Positions 1 through 9,011 of a stretch of 64,000 bases of DNA are shown here, piece after piece. The stretch is from the NCBI RefSeq assembly GCF_000331105.1, contig NC_020054.1, positions 4,576,257 to 4,640,256 on the forward strand. Reading direction: 5' to 3'. How positions within the stretch are numbered: the first letter of the stretch is position 1; each line of letters begins with the position of its first letter. Under the pieces are notes generated by a model that saw only the letters and a program-made list of their open reading frames with translations, made no database searches and was not told where the DNA came from. The position numbers and the translations under genes are program-made. Origin of the DNA: Fibrella aestuarina BUZ 2 (GTDB lineage Bacteria > Bacteroidota > Bacteroidia > Cytophagales > Spirosomataceae).

Positions 1-187
1 GCTCGCCGCCATCAACGAATACGAAAGCACCATCTCGCTGGGAGGCTCGGGCGTGGCGGGTATCGAATATTTCGTTCCCAACAAGCCCTATTCGATCTTC
101 GCCGAAGTCGGTGTGTATGCCGAAGTCATCCCTGCCCCCCTGTTTCTCAACGTCAGCACAGGGTTGGGCATCCGGTTTAATCTGTAA
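1..187 (+). CDS. Outer-membrane protein, C-terminal fragment
   Basis: The window opens inside a reading frame that ends with TAA at 185-187. About 61 residues are visible. They alternate hydrophobic and polar residues (IEYFVPNKPYSIFAEVGVY) and finish with GIRFNL, a terminal aromatic beta-strand typical of outer-membrane beta-barrels. The N-terminus lies outside the window, so the family cannot be named. A barrel of the OmpA/porin-like class in the outer membrane is an inference from the last strands only. Confidence 0.5.
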   Translation, partial: LAAINEYESTISLGGSGVAGIEYFVPNKPYSIFAEVGVYAEVIPAPLFLNVSTGLGIRFNL

Positions 188-288
188 GAATGATGTGTTG
201 TAAATGACGATTATGGCTTATGAAATAGATAGCTGGCTAGTGAGTACCATTTCATAATTCATAGTTCATCAGTCACGGCGCATCATTC
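188..288. repeat. Imperfect long inverted repeat
   Basis: Between the first gene and the helicase the sequence folds on itself. The left arm (188-226) starts GAATGATGTG and ends TGAAAT; the right arm (249-288) starts ATTTCATAA and ends CATCATTC. About three quarters of positions pair, around a short loop. It belongs to the pattern of long intergenic hairpins seen throughout this window and may terminate transcription of the upstream gene. No poly-T tract follows. Confidence 0.5.
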
Positions 289-310
289 CTCATTCACAAC
301 CCGTGTTCTC

Positions 311-3300
311 TTGTTCAAAATCTACAGCGCATCGGCCGGGTCGGGCAAAACGTATACCCTGACCAAAGAATACCTCAAACTCGCGTTGGGGGAAGGGCAG
401 CCGTTGGCGGATACAACATACCGAGGCACGTATTTCCGGCACATCCTGGCCATCACGTTTACCAACGCGGCGGCCAACGAGATGAAAGACCGGATTCTGC
501 GCGAACTGGCCCAGATCACGCAGATTGACCTGACCGAAGCGGGCGACATCGCGGCGATTCAGGCCCGGAAAGACGCCCAGTTTTTGCTGGTCCTGACGAC
601 CGAACTGGCGAACGTACCTGACACGGCTCAGCTGACGGTAGCGCAGGTGATAGAGGTGCAGCGGCGGGCCAAACGGCTCTTTCAGGCCATTCTGCACCGC
701 TATTCCGACTTCTCGGTTACCACCATCGATGCGTTCACGCAGCGCCTCGTGATGGCCTTCACCGACGAACTGGGTCTTCCCTATTCGTTTGAGGTGGAAA
801 TGGAAACCGACCTGGTGCTGGAAGTGGCCGTCGATAACCTCATCGAACGCGTTGGCACCGACGAAATGGACGACATTTCGGCCATCCTGCACCAGATCTA
901 CGCCGAAACGGCCCGCGACGGTAAAAGCTGGAACATGATCGCCGACGCCCTGCGCGACTTCGGCAACGTGCTCACGTCTGATCAGCACTACGAAGCCATC
1001 GGCCGCATTGCCGAGCTCACGCCCGCTCAGCTGCGCACCATCCGGCAGCAACTGCTTCAGTTTGGGGCCGACGTCAAAAAACGCATTCAGGACGCTGGCC
1101 AACAGGCCTGGACGGCCATCACCCGCGCGGGGCTGGGCGTCGATGATTTCGCTCAGAAGTCGAAAGGGATCGGGGCGTTTTTCAAGGCCGTGGCGGAGGG
1201 TGACACCGACAAGGAACCGAACTCTTACCACCGCGCCGCCATCGACGAGGGCAACTGGATGGGCAAGAAGCCGCTGCCAGGTACGTTGGCGATCATTGAA
1301 GGCATTGCCGACGAGCTCTGCGCCTGTTTTGCGCTGATCGAGCAGGAGCGTACCGCCAACGGCAAGCTGCTGACGCTGTTCCGGGCCATCGACCCGCATT
1401 TGCAGAAAATGGCCCTGTTGCAGCAGATTCGGGCCGAGTTTGTGGAACTGCTGCGCAAAGACAACCGGGTGCACATTTCGGAGTTCAACAAACGCATCAA
1501 GGCGATTGTCGAGAGCGAGCCGGTGCCGTTTCTATTCGAGAAGCTCGGTAGTCGCTACAACCACATCCTGATCGACGAATTTCAGGACACCTCGCAGTTG
1601 CAGTTTGCCAACCTGCTGCCCCTGATCGAAAACGCGCTGGGCAGCAACTATTTCAACCTGGCCGTGGGCGATGGCAAGCAGGCCATTTACCGCTGGCGGG
1701 GCGGCGATATGGACCAGATTGTGGCACTGCACCGCAACCAACTCACCGACCTGCAACGCATTCACGGCCCCGACACCTGGACCGCCGAACGCATCGACAC
1801 GCTGGGCGGGCACATTCAACCCCAGTTGCTCGACACCAACTGGCGGTCGGCGCGGCCCATCGTGCAGTTCAATAATGACTTTTTCGACTTCGTGGCGCGC
1901 CGCTACGCCGCCGACAACCGGCGCATCGACGAGGTGTACGACGAACTAAAGGCCTTTCAGCAAAAACCGTCGCCCCGCGCCGCCGACACCGCGCACCTGC
2001 AACTGAACTTCCTCAGCGCCGACGACGCGGCACTGGCCGGGTTGGGTTCGCAGGCGGGCCGCAGCCTGGCCGACGAGGTGGTGAAGCAGACGGTGGCACA
2101 CATCCGGCAGGCCCGCGCCGATGGCTACGACTACGGTGATATGGCCGTGCTGACCCGCAGCCGCAAAAACGCGCAGCTCGTCGCCAATGAACTGAACCGC
2201 CTCAACATCCCGCTCGTTTCGGCCGATTCGCTGTCGTTGCAGTTTTCCGAGCCGGTGCGTTTTCTGGTGTCGTTGCTGACGATGCTGAGCCGACCCGGCC
2301 AGAAAACGCTGCATTACGAGGTGCTTTACCTCTACCACAGCGTGGTGCACAACCGCGTGCCCAACGACGAGCAGACCGAAGAGCTGCGTCAGGTGGCCGA
2401 CACCACCGAAGACTGGCCTACGTTCGACTACCTGGCCCGCGAAGGCTACGCGCTTGACGCCGGGATGCTCGTGCAGCTTAGCGTATATGAACTGGCCGAA
2501 AAGCTGACGCACGGCTTCCGCCTCTTCGACCGCACCCACGACCAGCCCTTCCTCTTCCGGTTTCTCGACGAAATCCTGACGTTCTGCGGCCGGCAAAGCG
2601 GGCACCTGGCCGATTTCCTGCTGCATTGGGAAGCCGTCAAAGGCAAGGTGTCGGTAAGCGAGGGCCTTACCCGTAACGCCGTTACCATCCAGACGATCCA
2701 CAAATCGAAGGGGCTGGAATACCCCGTCGTGATCGTGCCCTTTGCCGACTGGACGGTGGAGCCCAGCGCCCGCGACACGATCTGGGTCGATCTGGACGGC
2801 ATCGACGCCGAGGCGCTCTACGTGCAGCTCCCCGATGGCGGCACGGCCAAACTGCCCAACGCGCAGGTGACGCTGAAGAAAGAGCTGGACGGTGCCCCGC
2901 AACAGGTCGCGGCCCAGTATGCCGAGGAAAAAAGCCGGGCGTTCATCGAAAACATGAACCTGCTCTACGTGGCCTTTACCCGCCCCACCGACCGGCTGTA
3001 TATTATTGCCGAAAGCAAGAAGTTCAGCGACGCGCGGGCGCAGGCTACGGCGGCCTACTGGCTCCACAGCTTCCTGCGCGACAGCGACGTAGCCCAACAG
3101 GCCGGTTGCTGCTGGGAAGACGGGCGGCAGCAATACATCCTCTGTCAGGATGTGTCGACCATGAGGCCGTCGAAGCACGCGCTCGACTCGGCCGCGCCTG
3201 ACCGCATCGACTTTCGAGCCGTCAACAGCGGCTCGCGGGCGCAGAACCTGCAACTGCGCCGCCTGGCCGAGCGGGTGTTCGACACGCGCACCTTTGAACA

Positions 3301-3766
3301 GCACCGCGAGCGCGACCGCAAGCTGTGCGCAGCGCTGAGCCTCATCAAAGGCATCGGCTGCATCGACAAAACGCTGGCCCGGCTCATCCGCGAAGGGGTC
3401 ATTCGCGCCACCGAGCTGCCCGACCTGCGCGACGGGCTTACCGCCATTGTGACCCACCCCGACCTGACCGACGCCTTCGGCTATGACCGCCGCATCGACA
3501 CCGACCGGAGCATCCTGACGCGCAACCTCGCTAAAGAGGCCCTCAAAGGCGCCCCCCACCGTGTGGTGCACCGGCCCGATGGGCACATTGTGCTCATCCA
3601 GTACGAAAGCGTCGTTGGCCCGTCGGAGTCGCACCTGGAAACGTTTATCGAACTCTACCATCAGATGGGGTACCCACAGGTCGAAGGCCGGATTGTCTGG
3701 CTCGCCAACGAACCGACCGTCGAACGAATCAGCGTGTCGGTAACGCAGGTCGTCAGCCCTGTCTAA
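311..3766 (+). CDS. RecB/AddA-like UvrD-family helicase with degenerate nuclease domain
   Basis: This is a superfamily 1A DNA helicase of 1151 residues, likely the helicase half of a two-subunit double-strand-break repair nuclease in the cytoplasm. Motif I is SASAGSGKTYTL at residues 6-17, motif II is LIDEFQDTSQ near 417, motif III is VGDGKQAIYRWRGG near 451, motif V is TIHKSKGLEYPVV near 796 and motif VI is NLLYVAFTRPTDRL near 880. In family members the C-terminal 150 residues form a PD-(D/E)XK nuclease with PDRVV and DFKTG motifs. Here the matching stretches read PHRVV and IQYES, so the metal ligands and catalytic lysine appear lost. The only start in frame with motif I this close upstream is TTG at 311. 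An AddB partner is not in the window. Confidence 0.85.
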   Translation: MFKIYSASAGSGKTYTLTKEYLKLALGEGQPLADTTYRGTYFRHILAITFTNAAANEMKDRILRELAQITQIDLTEAGDIAAIQARKDAQFLLVLTTELANVPDTAQLTVAQVIEVQRRAKRLFQAILHRYSDFSVTTIDAFTQRLVMAFTDELGLPYSFEVEMETDLVLEVAVDNLIERVGTDEMDDISAILHQIYAETARDGKSWNMIADALRDFGNVLTSDQHYEAIGRIAELTPAQLRTIRQQLLQFGADVKKRIQDAGQQAWTAITRAGLGVDDFAQKSKGIGAFFKAVAEGDTDKEPNSYHRAAIDEGNWMGKKPLPGTLAIIEGIADELCACFALIEQERTANGKLLTLFRAIDPHLQKMALLQQIRAEFVELLRKDNRVHISEFNKRIKAIVESEPVPFLFEKLGSRYNHILIDEFQDTSQLQFANLLPLIENALGSNYFNLAVGDGKQAIYRWRGGDMDQIVALHRNQLTDLQRIHGPDTWTAERIDTLGGHIQPQLLDTNWRSARPIVQFNNDFFDFVARRYAADNRRIDEVYDELKAFQQKPSPRAADTAHLQLNFLSADDAALAGLGSQAGRSLADEVVKQTVAHIRQARADGYDYGDMAVLTRSRKNAQLVANELNRLNIPLVSADSLSLQFSEPVRFLVSLLTMLSRPGQKTLHYEVLYLYHSVVHNRVPNDEQTEELRQVADTTEDWPTFDYLAREGYALDAGMLVQLSVYELAEKLTHGFRLFDRTHDQPFLFRFLDEILTFCGRQSGHLADFLLHWEAVKGKVSVSEGLTRNAVTIQTIHKSKGLEYPVVIVPFADWTVEPSARDTIWVDLDGIDAEALYVQLPDGGTAKLPNAQVTLKKELDGAPQQVAAQYAEEKSRAFIENMNLLYVAFTRPTDRLYIIAESKKFSDARAQATAAYWLHSFLRDSDVAQQAGCCWEDGRQQYILCQDVSTMRPSKHALDSAAPDRIDFRAVNSGSRAQNLQLRRLAERVFDTRTFEQHRERDRKLCAALSLIKGIGCIDKTLARLIREGVIRATELPDLRDGLTAIVTHPDLTDAFGYDRRIDTDRSILTRNLAKEALKGAPHRVVHRPDGHIVLIQYESVVGPSESHLETFIELYHQMGYPQVEGRIVWLANEPTVERISVSVTQVVSPV

Positions 3767-3813
3767 CTACGTCTCACCAATTTCGCCAGGGCTTGACCCA
3801 CTGGCTATTTGTT

Positions 3814-4674
3814 ATGAAAAACCTGCTTCTCTCGTTCTTTACGTTTACCTCGTTTACCCTCTTTGCCCAGACGCCCTATTCCCTCAAAACCGGCCGTGAG
3901 GCCGTGTTGCTGGGGGCGGGAGTCGTTTCCTACGGCGCGGCCTATGCGTTCAACAAAAACCTCGACCCGCTCACGCCCGCGCAGATTAGTCAGCTCAACC
4001 CCGCCAACGTACCCAGCTTCGACCGCAGCGCCACCACCAACTTTTCGGTGGGGGCCGATAAACTGAGCGACGCCACGCTCATTGGCGGAATTGGCCTGAC
4101 GGGCGCCGTCATTGTCACTAGCCACTCGCCCAGCCGACGCAACGCATCGTTTACCGACAGCGACCTGTTTACCGTGGGTATGATGTACGCCGAGACCATG
4201 CTGCTGACCAACGGGGTGAAGAGCGCCGTCAAAAACGCGGTGGAACGTACCCGGCCCTACGCCTACAACCCCGTCGCGCCCCTGAGCGACAAGCTGGAGA
4301 AAGATGCGCAGCGGTCGTTTTATTCGGGCCATGCGGCCAACGCCTTTGCCACGGCGGTGTTTGCGGCCGAGGTGTTCCGGCATTATCACCCCAACTCGGC
4401 GGCCAAACCGTGGGTCTGGATCGGCTCCCTGGGACTGGCGTCCAGCACGGCCTACCTGCGCTACCATGCCGGGCAGCACTTCCCGACCGATCTGCTGGCC
4501 GGGGCGGCCATTGGCTCGCTGGCGGGCTGGGGCATCCCCAAGCTACACCAGAACCGCACGGGGGCATCAGCGGCGCGCTGGCGCGAGGTCACCGTAACGC
4601 CCTGGAGCAACGGACTGGCCAGCGGGGTATATTTGCGCTGGACGCTGACGAGCCACCCGACGGCCGTTCAGTAA
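3814..4674 (+). CDS. PAP2-family membrane-associated phosphatase
   Basis: The product (286 residues from ATG 3814) begins with a signal peptide, MKNLLLSFFTFTSFTLFAQ, and then carries the three PAP2 phosphatase signatures: KNAVERTRP (K-x6-RP), YSGHAANAF (SGH) and RYHAGQHFPTD (R-x5-H-x3-D). The family dephosphorylates lipid pyrophosphates or phosphatidic acid at the envelope. Several hydrophobic segments between the motifs fit an inner-membrane enzyme facing the periplasm. An in-frame TTG lies at 3793, but starting there would put a polar extension before the signal peptide, so I prefer 3814. Substrate cannot be told from sequence. Confidence 0.85.
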   Translation: MKNLLLSFFTFTSFTLFAQTPYSLKTGREAVLLGAGVVSYGAAYAFNKNLDPLTPAQISQLNPANVPSFDRSATTNFSVGADKLSDATLIGGIGLTGAVIVTSHSPSRRNASFTDSDLFTVGMMYAETMLLTNGVKSAVKNAVERTRPYAYNPVAPLSDKLEKDAQRSFYSGHAANAFATAVFAAEVFRHYHPNSAAKPWVWIGSLGLASSTAYLRYHAGQHFPTDLLAGAAIGSLAGWGIPKLHQNRTGASAARWREVTVTPWSNGLASGVYLRWTLTSHPTAVQ

Positions 4675-4689
4675 GGTCCTGCCCACACG

Positions 4690-5071
4690 ATGCGTAAATC
4701 ACTACCCTTTCTTTTGCTGCTGTATCTATTGCGGCTGCCGGTACTGGCGCAACCCGTCGCCTCGATTCAATCGCCCAACCGCCAACTGACCCTTCAGGTA
4801 CAGTCGGCCCTACCGGCAAGCTTACCTACCGGCTGCGTCATAAGCATAAGCCATCTCCGACGAAAACAGCCACGAGCTGCCGCTATTCCTCGATTTTCTG
4901 GACCCCAACCATACCTACAAAGCCATCCTTTACCGCGACGCTGATAACGCCGACTGGGCAACTAATCCGGCTGCTTACGTTGTTGAGAAGAAAACGGTAA
5001 CGGCCCAGACCAACCTCACCCTGCGGCTGGCCAAAGGCGGCGGCTGTGCCATCCAGCTGGTGCGCCGCTAA
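4690..5071 (+). pseudogene. GH97 glycoside hydrolase remnant (both ends only)
   Basis: The start encodes a signal peptide (MRKSLPFLLLLYLLRLPVLA) and the first strand of a GH97 N-domain (SIQSPNRQLTLQVQSA). The frame then shifts: GKLTYRLRHKHKP continues in another frame from about 4815. From about 4860 a third segment encodes a typical GH97 C-terminal domain, including LDFLDPNHTYKAILYRDAD and LRLAKGGGCAIQL, ending at 5071. The catalytic barrel, about 500 residues, is missing. GH97 enzymes are periplasmic alpha-glucosidases or alpha-galactosidases of the SusB type. The structure indicates a large internal deletion plus a frameshift, so no functional product is expected. The family call rests on recognised motifs, not a search. 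Confidence 0.75.
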
Positions 5072-5097
5072 CTCCCTCCCCGGACTTACAGAGACCA

Positions 5098-6057
5098 ATG
5101 ACCAAGATTACCGAACACATTCGCCGGGCCAACGGCAAACCCATTTTTTCGATTGAAGTCATTCCGCCCATCAAGGGTGATACGCTCAAGAACCTGCTCG
5201 ACAACATCGAGCCGCTGATGGAGTTCAAGCCGCCGTTTATCGACGTGACCTACCACCGTGAAGAATACATCGAGCAGCCCCAGCCCGACGGCACCATCCG
5301 CAAGATCGTGACGCGGCGGCGGCCCGGCACGGTGGGTATCTGTTCGGCGATCATGCACCGCTTCAATGTCGACCCGGTGCCGCACGTGCTCTGCGGGGGG
5401 TTCAACCGCGACGAAACCGAGGATTTTCTCATCGACCTGAATTACCTCGGCATCGACAACGTGCTCGTGCTGCGGGGCGATCCGGCCAAACCCTTCAAGA
5501 CGTTTAAGGCAAAAGAAAACGGCTACGCCTACGCCAGCGAACTGGTGGAGCAGGTGGCCAACATGAACAAGGGCACGTACCTGCACGAGGAAGACAAGCC
5601 CATGGCCCCCACCGATTTCTGCATCGGCGTGGCGGCCTACCCCGAAAAACACTTCGAGGCCATTGACCATGACATCGACTTCGAATACCTACGCCAGAAG
5701 ATCGCCCGCGGGGCCGATTACATCGTGACGCAGATGTTTTTCGACAACGCCCGTTACTTCGATTTCGTGAAGCGGTGCCGCGAACACGACATCCACATCC
5801 CGATCATCCCCGGCCTCAAGCCCATCAGCACCCGCAAACAGTTGGAAGTGCTGCCGCGCCTGTTTCACCTGCAAATGCCTGATGACTTGAAGAAGGCCAT
5901 TGAGGCCTGCCAAACCGACGCCGACGCCCGGCAGGTCGGTATCGAGTGGAGCATTCAGCAGGGCCGTGAACTCATCGCCAACGGTGCGCCCGTGCTGCAC
6001 TTCTACACGATGGGCAAGGGTGATAACGTTCAGAAGATCGCGCGGGAGTTGTTTTAG
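5098..6057 (+). CDS. metF: Methylenetetrahydrofolate reductase
   Basis: This is a cytoplasmic flavoprotein of 319 residues that reduces 5,10-methylene-THF to 5-methyl-THF for methionine synthesis. Diagnostic segments are FSIEVIPPIKGD near the start (with the conserved Glu), FIDVTYHREEY, the LRGDPAKP loop, and ADYIVTQMFFDNARYFDFV. Length and colinearity match Bacteroidota MetF. The gene lies alone, 26 bases after the GH97 pseudogene. Its last 69 coding bases are duplicated at 7404-7472, beyond an AT-rich islet, and its probable terminator now lies at 7484-7522. This suggests an element inserted at the 3' end and rebuilt the coding end. Confidence 0.95.
   Translation: MTKITEHIRRANGKPIFSIEVIPPIKGDTLKNLLDNIEPLMEFKPPFIDVTYHREEYIEQPQPDGTIRKIVTRRRPGTVGICSAIMHRFNVDPVPHVLCGGFNRDETEDFLIDLNYLGIDNVLVLRGDPAKPFKTFKAKENGYAYASELVEQVANMNKGTYLHEEDKPMAPTDFCIGVAAYPEKHFEAIDHDIDFEYLRQKIARGADYIVTQMFFDNARYFDFVKRCREHDIHIPIIPGLKPISTRKQLEVLPRLFHLQMPDDLKKAIEACQTDADARQVGIEWSIQQGRELIANGAPVLHFYTMGKGDNVQKIARELF
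5988..6056 (+). repeat. Left direct repeat (metF 3' end), att-like
   Basis: These 69 bases, the last codons of metF, recur at 7404-7472 with two differences (5994 G to A, 6030 T to C). The two copies flank a roughly 1.35 kb AT-rich islet. The arrangement, a gene 3' end restored on one side with a copy on the other, is that of site-specific integration into a gene terminus. No recombinase gene is present between the copies. Confidence 0.85.
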
Positions 6058-6268
6058 AATAATTACTTTTCTAATGACCTAGTCTTACAGATAGTGTATC
6101 ATTCACTCTTGCATACAGTATCTGTAAGATCTAGATTCTATTCGCGCAGTTACAAAAGCTCATCCTCTACAGGCTACTCCATCAAAGTGAAATACAATAA
6201 TTTGATAGTCATATTTTTTTGATATTTTTCCATAGGTAATACATGACTCACCTTTAATAATAAGTTTT

Positions 6269-7303
6269 ATGAGTATCAGCATAGATCATATTATAAGATA
6301 TGAATCTGAGAGTTCTAGGTTCGAATTTAAAAAGGAGGAGTACTTTTTAGGTAGAGATGGCAAGAAGCATGAGTTAATAAAAGATATATCTGCCTTTGCT
6401 AATCACCTTTCTGACGATGACAAATTTATCATTGTAGGGGTTAAAAATACCTTAGGCAATTACAATGAAGTATTTGGCATCCAAAATCCAACAGATGATG
6501 CACAATATCAGCAACTTATAATTGATAACATAGAACCCAAAGTTAACTTCGAATATAGAACTATAAAGCACAAAGATTATACTATATGCTATTTTAGAAT
6601 ATTTGATAATACTAATAGACCCTATCTAATAAAAAAAGACATCATAGGCCCTAATGGCAATAAAATAATTAGCTATGGTGATGGATTTGTGCGTGTTGGA
6701 ACATCAACAAAGAAGATGGGCAGAACTGAGCTTGATGATTCCTACAATAGTATAATCAATTATATAGATAGGCGCAACGATATAATTATTTCCCCAATCA
6801 TTAAGGAGGCAAACCTTGATTTGCCAAAGGCTTTATCAAAATTTAAAGAAAAGCTTTCGCTAAAACACCTTGATATTTCTATAACCAATAATTCACATAA
6901 ATCAATCAATCTGAACCCTGAGATTAGAATAAAAAAGAAAGACGACTTGTCTATCATTTCCAGCTACAAATACCATAGAATGTTGTATGAAGAAAAGATA
7001 GAATCAAAATCTCAATATTCTCTATTCCAATCACCTAGTCTACAAATCCCACCAATGCCCGACATGTTTGTCAACTTTGAGGAGAACGAATCCGAGTTCA
7101 TTTTTCAGAGAAACCGAATGAGTCACCAGACGTCAGCTATCAGAATAGACCAGAAAGACTCCCAAACTTCCGTTTTTGGAGATTCAATTATAGCGTTTTC
7201 TGGAAAAGGCTATAATACCATTCTATGCGAAGTTATAATTCGTAGTGATGAATTTGTAAAAGGGCCGCTGATTCAAGAAGTTTGCTTTAGTACAACTCAA
7301 TAA
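6269..7303 (+). CDS. Schlafen/AlbA_2-like putative nucleic-acid-binding protein
   Basis: The 344-residue product starts with an AlbA_2/Schlafen-type pattern: SSRFEFKKEEY, then ELIKDISAFANHL, then DDKFIIVGVKN, and FVRVGTSTKKMG at the end of the domain (residues about 12-160). This domain occurs in transcriptional regulators and in several anti-phage or nuclease proteins. The C-terminal half (160-344) is unfamiliar. Base composition is strongly AT-rich with many AAA, ATA and AAT codons, quite unlike metF or the curlin genes on either side, which points to recent transfer. It is the only gene in an islet bounded by 69-base direct repeats. A defence role is an inference from the domain and the context. 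Confidence 0.6.
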   Translation: MSISIDHIIRYESESSRFEFKKEEYFLGRDGKKHELIKDISAFANHLSDDDKFIIVGVKNTLGNYNEVFGIQNPTDDAQYQQLIIDNIEPKVNFEYRTIKHKDYTICYFRIFDNTNRPYLIKKDIIGPNGNKIISYGDGFVRVGTSTKKMGRTELDDSYNSIINYIDRRNDIIISPIIKEANLDLPKALSKFKEKLSLKHLDISITNNSHKSINLNPEIRIKKKDDLSIISSYKYHRMLYEEKIESKSQYSLFQSPSLQIPPMPDMFVNFEENESEFIFQRNRMSHQTSAIRIDQKDSQTSVFGDSIIAFSGKGYNTILCEVIIRSDEFVKGPLIQEVCFSTTQ

Positions 7304-7403
7304 AAAATGTAATTATCAATAATTCTGTTTAAAATCCTCAGCATACGAGAATCCAAACACTAATCAACATCGTTCTACGTACAATTTTAATTGATAAACA
7401 TAT

Positions 7404-7472
7404 GCCCGTACTGCACTTCTACACGATGGGCAAGGGTGATAACGTCCAGAAGATCGCGCGGGAGTTGTTTTA
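7404..7472 (+). repeat. Right direct repeat (metF 3' end copy)
   Basis: This is the second copy of the metF terminal 69 bases, identical at 67 positions. It has no upstream coding continuity. It is followed after 11 bases by a strong GC-rich hairpin, so this copy probably marks the original end of metF and its terminator, displaced by the islet. Confidence 0.85.
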
Positions 7473-7483
7473 ACCCGTTATAA

Positions 7484-7522
7484 CGACAAAGCGCCCGGCC
7501 ATCACAGCCGGGCGCTTTGTCG
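7484..7522. terminator. Strong hairpin, probable original metF terminator
   Basis: The arm CGACAAAGCGCCCGGC (7484-7499) and its exact complement (7507-7522) make a 16-base-pair stem with a 7-base loop. It lies between the displaced metF end (+) and the curlin gene (-), so it can serve both strands. There is no long T-run. Confidence 0.7.
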
Positions 7523-7574
7523 CTATGGGTACGTAGTCATCGATTCGGCTGTTCAATTAGCTGACCGAAGCCGA

Positions 7575-8948
7575 TTAGTTGCGGCCCGTCTGCATGATCG
7601 AGGCCGAGTTGCCCGAACCCAGCTGGCTTACATTGGCGACGTTCTGTACGAACCCGCTGGCGCTGGTACCCGAATCCTGGGTGATCATCAGCGTGTTGTT
7701 GTTACCCCGTTGCGTCGCGAAGCTACCCGCGCTGCCATCGACCGACTGGATCAGGTTACCGTTGCCGACCTGCGACAGCGTCGCCGAGTTGCCGTTCCCA
7801 ACCTGCAGCAACCGGGCCTGGTTTTCACTGTTCTCCTGCGTGATCAGGGCCGTATTGTTGCGCGATTGGGCACCACCCTGCTCGCCCTGGTTGATTTGAG
7901 CCGTATTGTTATCGCCATCCGTAGTCATACCCTGCCGGATCGTTGCCTGGCTACCATCTACGTTGAACTGGTTGATACCCCCGTTGTTGAAGTAGCCTTT
8001 CTGCTGAATCGTCGCCTCGTTGCTTGTTGCGTTGTATTGCTGATAGATAGACGCTCCGTCGCTTCCCAAACCCGTCTGCTCGATCGTTGCGCTGTTGCCC
8101 ACGCTGTTGTCCGTCTGGTACACGTTCACAACATCGCCACGCCCGGTCTGCGTGACAGAGGCCTCGTTATTACGTGAGTCATTGCTCTGCCGCACGAAGG
8201 TATTTTCGTAGGTAGCGCCATCAATCTGCGTGATTGTGACTTCGTTGCCGCGGGAGTTGTTGTTCTGTTCAACCGTACCAACGCTTCCCTCGCCGGTCTG
8301 GGTGATGGTCGCCAGGTTGTTTCGGCTATTACCACTCTGCTGAATGTTAGCCGCTGTTCGGTACGCTTCTACATCCGGATTTCCCTGGAAGATACGGGCT
8401 TCGTTGTTTACCGAAAGATTCGCCTGTTCGATCTGTGTTTGCCGAGTCGAACGGGAATACTGGGTGATCTCGCCAAAGTTTTTACGGCTGTCGTTGCTCT
8501 GGTTGATCGAGACGTCCTTGTTGTCGGTTCCATTCTGGTAGATGCCCCCCCAGTTACCGCCCGCACCCCGGACAGCGTCGGATGAGGTACCCTCCGTAAC
8601 TTGAAGCGACCCGTCGCCGCTGCCATTACTTTGGGTAATGAGCCCGAGGTTGCCCGTTCCTTCCACCTGCGTGACGTAGCCCCGGTTGCCCCGCGACCCT
8701 ACATCCTGGCGAACGATCGCTTCGTTGCCCGCCGAGCCGGTGCTCTCCTGCCGCGTGGCGGCAAAGCTACCGACGTTGGTCTGGGTGGTCTGGTTCTGAC
8801 TGATCGTCGATTTCAGGTAACTACCCGTTTGCTGTTGCTGAGCGGTCTGGCGTGAGCCGTTCTGGGTAAGAGTGGCCGTGTTGGTCTGGGCGAATCCGGC
8901 GGCGGCGAAGGCCATCAGGCTGGCGCCGGTAAGAAATAGCTTTTTCAT
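7575..8948 (-). CDS. Curlin-repeat fibre protein (CsgA-like)
   Basis: The 457-residue product has a signal peptide (MKKLFLTGASLMAFAAAGFAQ) followed by some twenty short repeats rich in Gln, Asn, Ser, Thr and Gly, with the curlin pattern N-x-A-x-I-x-Q-x-G (for example NEATITQ-like units and GNSATIEQTGLGSDG). Curlin repeats stack as a beta-helix into extracellular amyloid fibres that support biofilms. It is about three times longer than enterobacterial CsgA. A shorter curlin protein starts 63 bases upstream on the same strand, so the two are probably co-transcribed. No CsgG/E/F secretion genes are in the window. Confidence 0.8.
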   Translation of the reverse strand: MKKLFLTGASLMAFAAAGFAQTNTATLTQNGSRQTAQQQQTGSYLKSTISQNQTTQTNVGSFAATRQESTGSAGNEAIVRQDVGSRGNRGYVTQVEGTGNLGLITQSNGSGDGSLQVTEGTSSDAVRGAGGNWGGIYQNGTDNKDVSINQSNDSRKNFGEITQYSRSTRQTQIEQANLSVNNEARIFQGNPDVEAYRTAANIQQSGNSRNNLATITQTGEGSVGTVEQNNNSRGNEVTITQIDGATYENTFVRQSNDSRNNEASVTQTGRGDVVNVYQTDNSVGNSATIEQTGLGSDGASIYQQYNATSNEATIQQKGYFNNGGINQFNVDGSQATIRQGMTTDGDNNTAQINQGEQGGAQSRNNTALITQENSENQARLLQVGNGNSATLSQVGNGNLIQSVDGSAGSFATQRGNNNTLMITQDSGTSASGFVQNVANVSQLGSGNSASIMQTGRN

Positions 8949-9011
8949 GGGTTTGATTGACAGTAAGCGTTGATTGGGTGAAACGTTGATTATGCGATTG
9001 GTAAAAGCGGT

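Noticed and set aside
1946..3661. 571-codon open frame on the minus strand of the helicase gene
   Set aside because: It is antisense to a gene with clear helicase motifs; it has His/Val/Gly-rich low-complexity composition typical of complementary frames in GC-rich genes, and no domain.
7710..8177. Plus-strand frames across the curlin gene
   Set aside because: They arise from the repeat structure read backwards; the minus-strand protein has a signal peptide and curlin repeats.
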